The translations under genes and the position numbers were made by a program. Positions 39,795 to 41,826 of a stretch of 41,826 nt of DNA are shown piece by piece (position 1 is the first letter of the stretch; each line of letters begins with the position of its first letter). The DNA is taken from the IMG/VR virus record IMGVR_UViG_3300023215_000703, positions 1 through 41,826 of that record; one strand, given 5' to 3'. This DNA comes from a virus. The notes below the pieces were generated by a model that had not been told where the DNA came from, made no database searches, and was given only the letters and a program-made list of their open reading frames with translations.

Positions 39795-40211
39795 ATGGAA
39801 AAGTCACACCTGCAATGCGTGTCATGGTCTAAGTACCGTGACCGGCTTAAAGAGCCAATAACTCGAATAGGCAATATTGCAAACGACCCACACCTATACC
39901 AAGAAATCGACAAAGCCTGCTCTCACGAGTGGGCTTTTTTGTTTTTGGTGCCTGATGGTTTCTTTATCTTGTGGCCGCGCCACATTGAAAACCAAACATA
40001 TATTGAGATCACTGTCGCGTCTTGCCATGGCGGGAACGCTACACAGCGATACTTACACCACATCATTAGGCTTGCTAAGTGCGGCAAGGCTAGCTTTATC
40101 GAATTTGCAACCGCTAGACGCGGTTTTAACAAAGTAGCCCCCTTGCATGGTTGGGTTCACGCTGGCGTGCGTGATGATCTAACCGTGTGGCGGCATTTTT
40201 TAGGGGAATAG
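39795..40211 (+). CDS. GNAT-like phage virion-associated protein
   Basis: The 138-residue protein has strands FLVPDGFFILWP and an A-site-like GGNATQRYLHHIIRLA, then ASFIEFATARRGFNKVA and ends DDLTVWRHFLGE. This resembles the GNAT-like proteins coded before internal virion genes in podoviruses. A terminator-like hairpin lies inside its coding sequence (39913-39940). Catalytic activity is not evident. Confidence 0.5.
   Translation: MEKSHLQCVSWSKYRDRLKEPITRIGNIANDPHLYQEIDKACSHEWAFLFLVPDGFFILWPRHIENQTYIEITVASCHGGNATQRYLHHIIRLAKCGKASFIEFATARRGFNKVAPLHGWVHAGVRDDLTVWRHFLGE
39913..39940 (+). terminator. terminator-like hairpin inside the GNAT-like gene
   Basis: AAGCCTGCTC and GAGTGGGCTT pair over 10 bases (two G-U pairs) with a 4-base loop and a run of six T. 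It lies within an open reading frame and may end much of the transcription from the fibre genes. Confidence 0.7.
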
Positions 40212-40213
40212 TA

Positions 40214-40789
40214 ATGGGTAAATCCAGCGGCGAAGTTAAAGAAACCGAATATGAAAAAGAGCTAGCAAAAGTATATGCCGAGGAGTGGGGCTACTACCAA
40301 GACAGCATTGTGCCATTTGAAAACATGGTTATTGATGATGCGAAGCAGGCTAATGACGCAAGTGTTTACGATGACATAGCCGAGAATACAAATCTTGGTT
40401 ACAAAAAATCGTTTTCAGAAGCCAGTAATAACGCACTTTCAAGTATGGAAGCGAACGGCATAAACCCAAATAGCGGCAAGTTTAAAAACGTTGTTAGTGA
40501 TATGGCCGACAACGAAGCGTCAGTAACAAGCGATGCAAAATCACGTTCACAGGTTGCAGGGCAAGAGCGCTACATAGGGAAAATGAGCAATGTTATGGCA
40601 ATGGGGCAAGGGCAATCGCAAGAAGCCACCGCAACGCTCAGTGACATTGCGGCAAGCTCTCAGCAAAAGGCATTTAATGATGCTAGAAATAGCAGAGCAA
40701 ACACCGATTCGGTGCTGGGTGCGGCAGGCGCTTTAGCTGGTGCGGCTGGTAGTTATTACTCAAACAAAAAGCCGCCCCCAAAAGAGTAG
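40214..40789 (+). CDS. internal virion-like protein, 191 aa
   Basis: The 191-residue protein starts MGKSSGEVKETEYEKELAK with AGGGG before ATG 40214. It is helical and polar, with W-YYQDSIVPFE, ANGINPNSGKF, and an Ala/Gly-rich hydrophobic end (AAGALAGAAGSYY) before a basic PPPKE tail. The related-looking gene at 40857 has the same layout without the hydrophobic end. It belongs to the ejection-protein block. Confidence 0.55.
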   Translation: MGKSSGEVKETEYEKELAKVYAEEWGYYQDSIVPFENMVIDDAKQANDASVYDDIAENTNLGYKKSFSEASNNALSSMEANGINPNSGKFKNVVSDMADNEASVTSDAKSRSQVAGQERYIGKMSNVMAMGQGQSQEATATLSDIAASSQQKAFNDARNSRANTDSVLGAAGALAGAAGSYYSNKKPPPKE

Positions 40790-40856
40790 GTATTTATAAT
40801 TGAAAAATCTCAAAAATGAACGCTAACTACAGCCAATCCAACACTTAGGGGGAACT

Positions 40857-41291
40857 ATGGACGAAGAATTTGAATACGATATTTACGGTGTAGATACCAC
40901 CAATATCAGAACAGATAAGTATCAGAACGCTTTAGCCGACCTGACGCGCCAGCAATTTGAAGATTACAAAAACCGGTTTTTACCTGTGCAAGAAGAATTG
41001 TTTGGCCTTGCTACTAGCGACAAGCTCTTAAATGAGCAATTGGCCCGCAACGAAACAAACATAAACACTTCTTTCAACCAATCAAAGATTGCCGAAGATC
41101 AGCGCATGGGTCGCTATGGTTTAAGTGCCGATAACTCAAAGCAAAGCAACGCCAATACAGGCTTATTAAAAAGCCTTACAACGGCCTCTGTAAACAACGA
41201 AACACGCGAGTCAGTAGATGACTTACAAAATTCAATCTTAACGGGGCAAGGCGGTGCGCCGAAAACCCTAGCTGATATAGGTGGTAAATAA
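40857..41291 (+). CDS. internal virion-like protein, 144 aa (related to the preceding gene)
   Basis: The 144-residue protein has ALADLTRQQFEDYKNRFLPV near 30, then RMGRYGLSADNSKQSNANTG. The aromatic-rich start, P after it, a later Gly-x-Asn/Asp stretch and helical character recall the 40214 gene, so both may be diverged copies. GGGGGAA precedes the ATG. Function unknown. Confidence 0.5.
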   Translation: MDEEFEYDIYGVDTTNIRTDKYQNALADLTRQQFEDYKNRFLPVQEELFGLATSDKLLNEQLARNETNINTSFNQSKIAEDQRMGRYGLSADNSKQSNANTGLLKSLTTASVNNETRESVDDLQNSILTGQGGAPKTLADIGGK

Positions 41292-41548
41292 TGGCTTATT
41301 CAATTATGCAAGCCGGCCAAAGCACTAAAAACAAGGCCACTGGCTCACTTAAAACATTGTCGGATATGGAACAAAACCGCGATATGACTAATGAAAATCT
41401 AAAGCAGCAAAAGAAAAGCGCACAGATAAGCGCTACTGGCACAGGTGCTATGGCAGGAGCTATGGCAGGAGCACAAACTGGTTCAGTTGGTGGCCCGTGG
41501 GGCGCTGCAATTGGTGCAGCTATTGGTTTAGCGGTTGGTTCACTTTAA
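41291..41548 (+). CDS. glycine-zipper membrane-active virion protein
   Basis: The 85-residue protein has a polar first half (KNKATGSLKTLSDMEQNRDM) and a glycine-zipper second half: GTGAMAGAMAGAQTG, then GGPWGAAIGAAIGLAVGSL. This is typical of phage proteins that form or line a DNA-transfer channel during ejection. It starts in the stop of the preceding gene and precedes a long coiled protein. Confidence 0.65.
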   Translation: MAYSIMQAGQSTKNKATGSLKTLSDMEQNRDMTNENLKQQKKSAQISATGTGAMAGAMAGAQTGSVGGPWGAAIGAAIGLAVGSL

Positions 41549-41558
41549 GGGGTAATGT

Positions 41559-41826
41559 ATGGCAGGCGCATTTGTAGACGGTGCATTGAAAGGCTTTGAA
41601 ATGATGGAACGCTACCAAGCACGCAAAGATAATAAAGCCCGGTTAGCTGATATGGACAAACGCAACGAACAACGCTATCAAGATGGCTTAGATCGACAGG
41701 CGAAACTAGATGAAGAGCGCAAAGCTAATCGCGAGCAAGACGTTGCTTATCGTAAAAGTCAGGCTAAAGCAACCGCGGATTACCGCAACAGCACGCTTGA
41801 AGCGAACCAGCAGCAAAGGCAGTGGC
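41559..41826 (+). CDS. start of a large internal virion/ejection protein (cut by window end)
   Basis: ATG 41559 opens a frame that runs to the window end (89 codons): MAGAFVDGALKGFEMMERYQ, then highly charged coils rich in Lys, Arg, Asp, Gln. It follows the glycine-zipper gene by 10 bases, with GGGG before the start. Such long coiled proteins are ejected with DNA in podoviruses. The 3' part lies outside the window. Confidence 0.55.
   Translation, partial: MAGAFVDGALKGFEMMERYQARKDNKARLADMDKRNEQRYQDGLDRQAKLDEERKANREQDVAYRKSQAKATADYRNSTLEANQQQRQW

Noticed and set aside
1-41826. tRNA genes or insertion sequences
   Set aside because: I saw no tRNA-like T-loop plus acceptor pattern and no transposase frame or terminal inverted repeats, though a search program would be more reliable.

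Overview
The window is the left 41.8 kb of a lambda-organised temperate prophage with podovirus-type head genes. It starts in host chromosome and ends inside a virion gene, so the right attachment site is not visible. The host is probably a marine gammaproteobacterium of the Alteromonadales, such as Pseudoalteromonas. This rests on the moderately low G+C, the codon use and the style of the phage genes, and is inference. The host part is small but telling. A sigma-32-type heat-shock promoter (2-29) and the first 26 codons of htpG, the Hsp90 chaperone gene (72-152), run straight into phage sequence. The prophage therefore sits in the 5' end of htpG, with its integrase gene (358-1557) downstream of the host heat-shock promoter and in the same direction.

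Layout. (1) 153-1741: attachment region, tyrosine integrase, and a convergent AlpA/excisionase-like gene. (2) 1538-10970, minus strand: the leftward early operon. It encodes small unknown proteins, an ASCH-domain protein, an MT-A70 adenine methyltransferase next to an HTH plus PD-(D/E)xK-like protein, SSB, a DUF2303 protein, a coiled-coil protein, a Rad52-type annealase and a second AlpA-like regulator. (3) 10983-12400: immunity region. A LexA-like CI repressor and two small envelope proteins are transcribed leftward between two operator clusters. Each cluster holds three 16-bp sites of the form GTTCAT-N4-CTAWAC, with nearly mirror-image spacing. (4) 12427-18851, plus strand: Cro, a CP76-type CII-like protein, a DksA/TraR zinc finger, an O-like initiator containing five iterons and an AT-rich stretch (the likely origin), a P-like loader, NinB, a YbcO nuclease, a RuvC-like resolvase and a Q-like zinc-finger antiterminator. 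(5) 18812-20505: an accessory block with a strong terminator, an array of GGAACA repeats, a protein resembling already-processed UmuD', and one or two membrane proteins. (6) 20520-21982: an extended -10 late promoter followed at once by two terminators, then SAR endolysin, Rz/Rz1 spanins and holin. (7) 21982-41826: small and large terminase, portal, RyR-domain protein, scaffold, N4-gp56-type capsid, decoration-like protein, adaptors, fibre and tail proteins, and the start of the ejection (internal virion) proteins.

The regulation reads as a lambda-type circuit. CI holds the leftward and rightward promoters while probably making the two envelope proteins in the lysogen. Q would be needed to pass the terminators next to the late promoter. 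Several genes have broken frames: the endolysin, the fibre-like gene at 31928-32997, the end of the large fibre gene, and perhaps the membrane gene pair at 19557-20505. The prophage may be decaying, or the sequence may carry indel errors.

The most interesting points are the htpG insertion under a heat-shock promoter, the GGAACA array beside the UmuD'-like and membrane-protein cassette, the conserved six-site operator system, and the lambda-like iteron origin.
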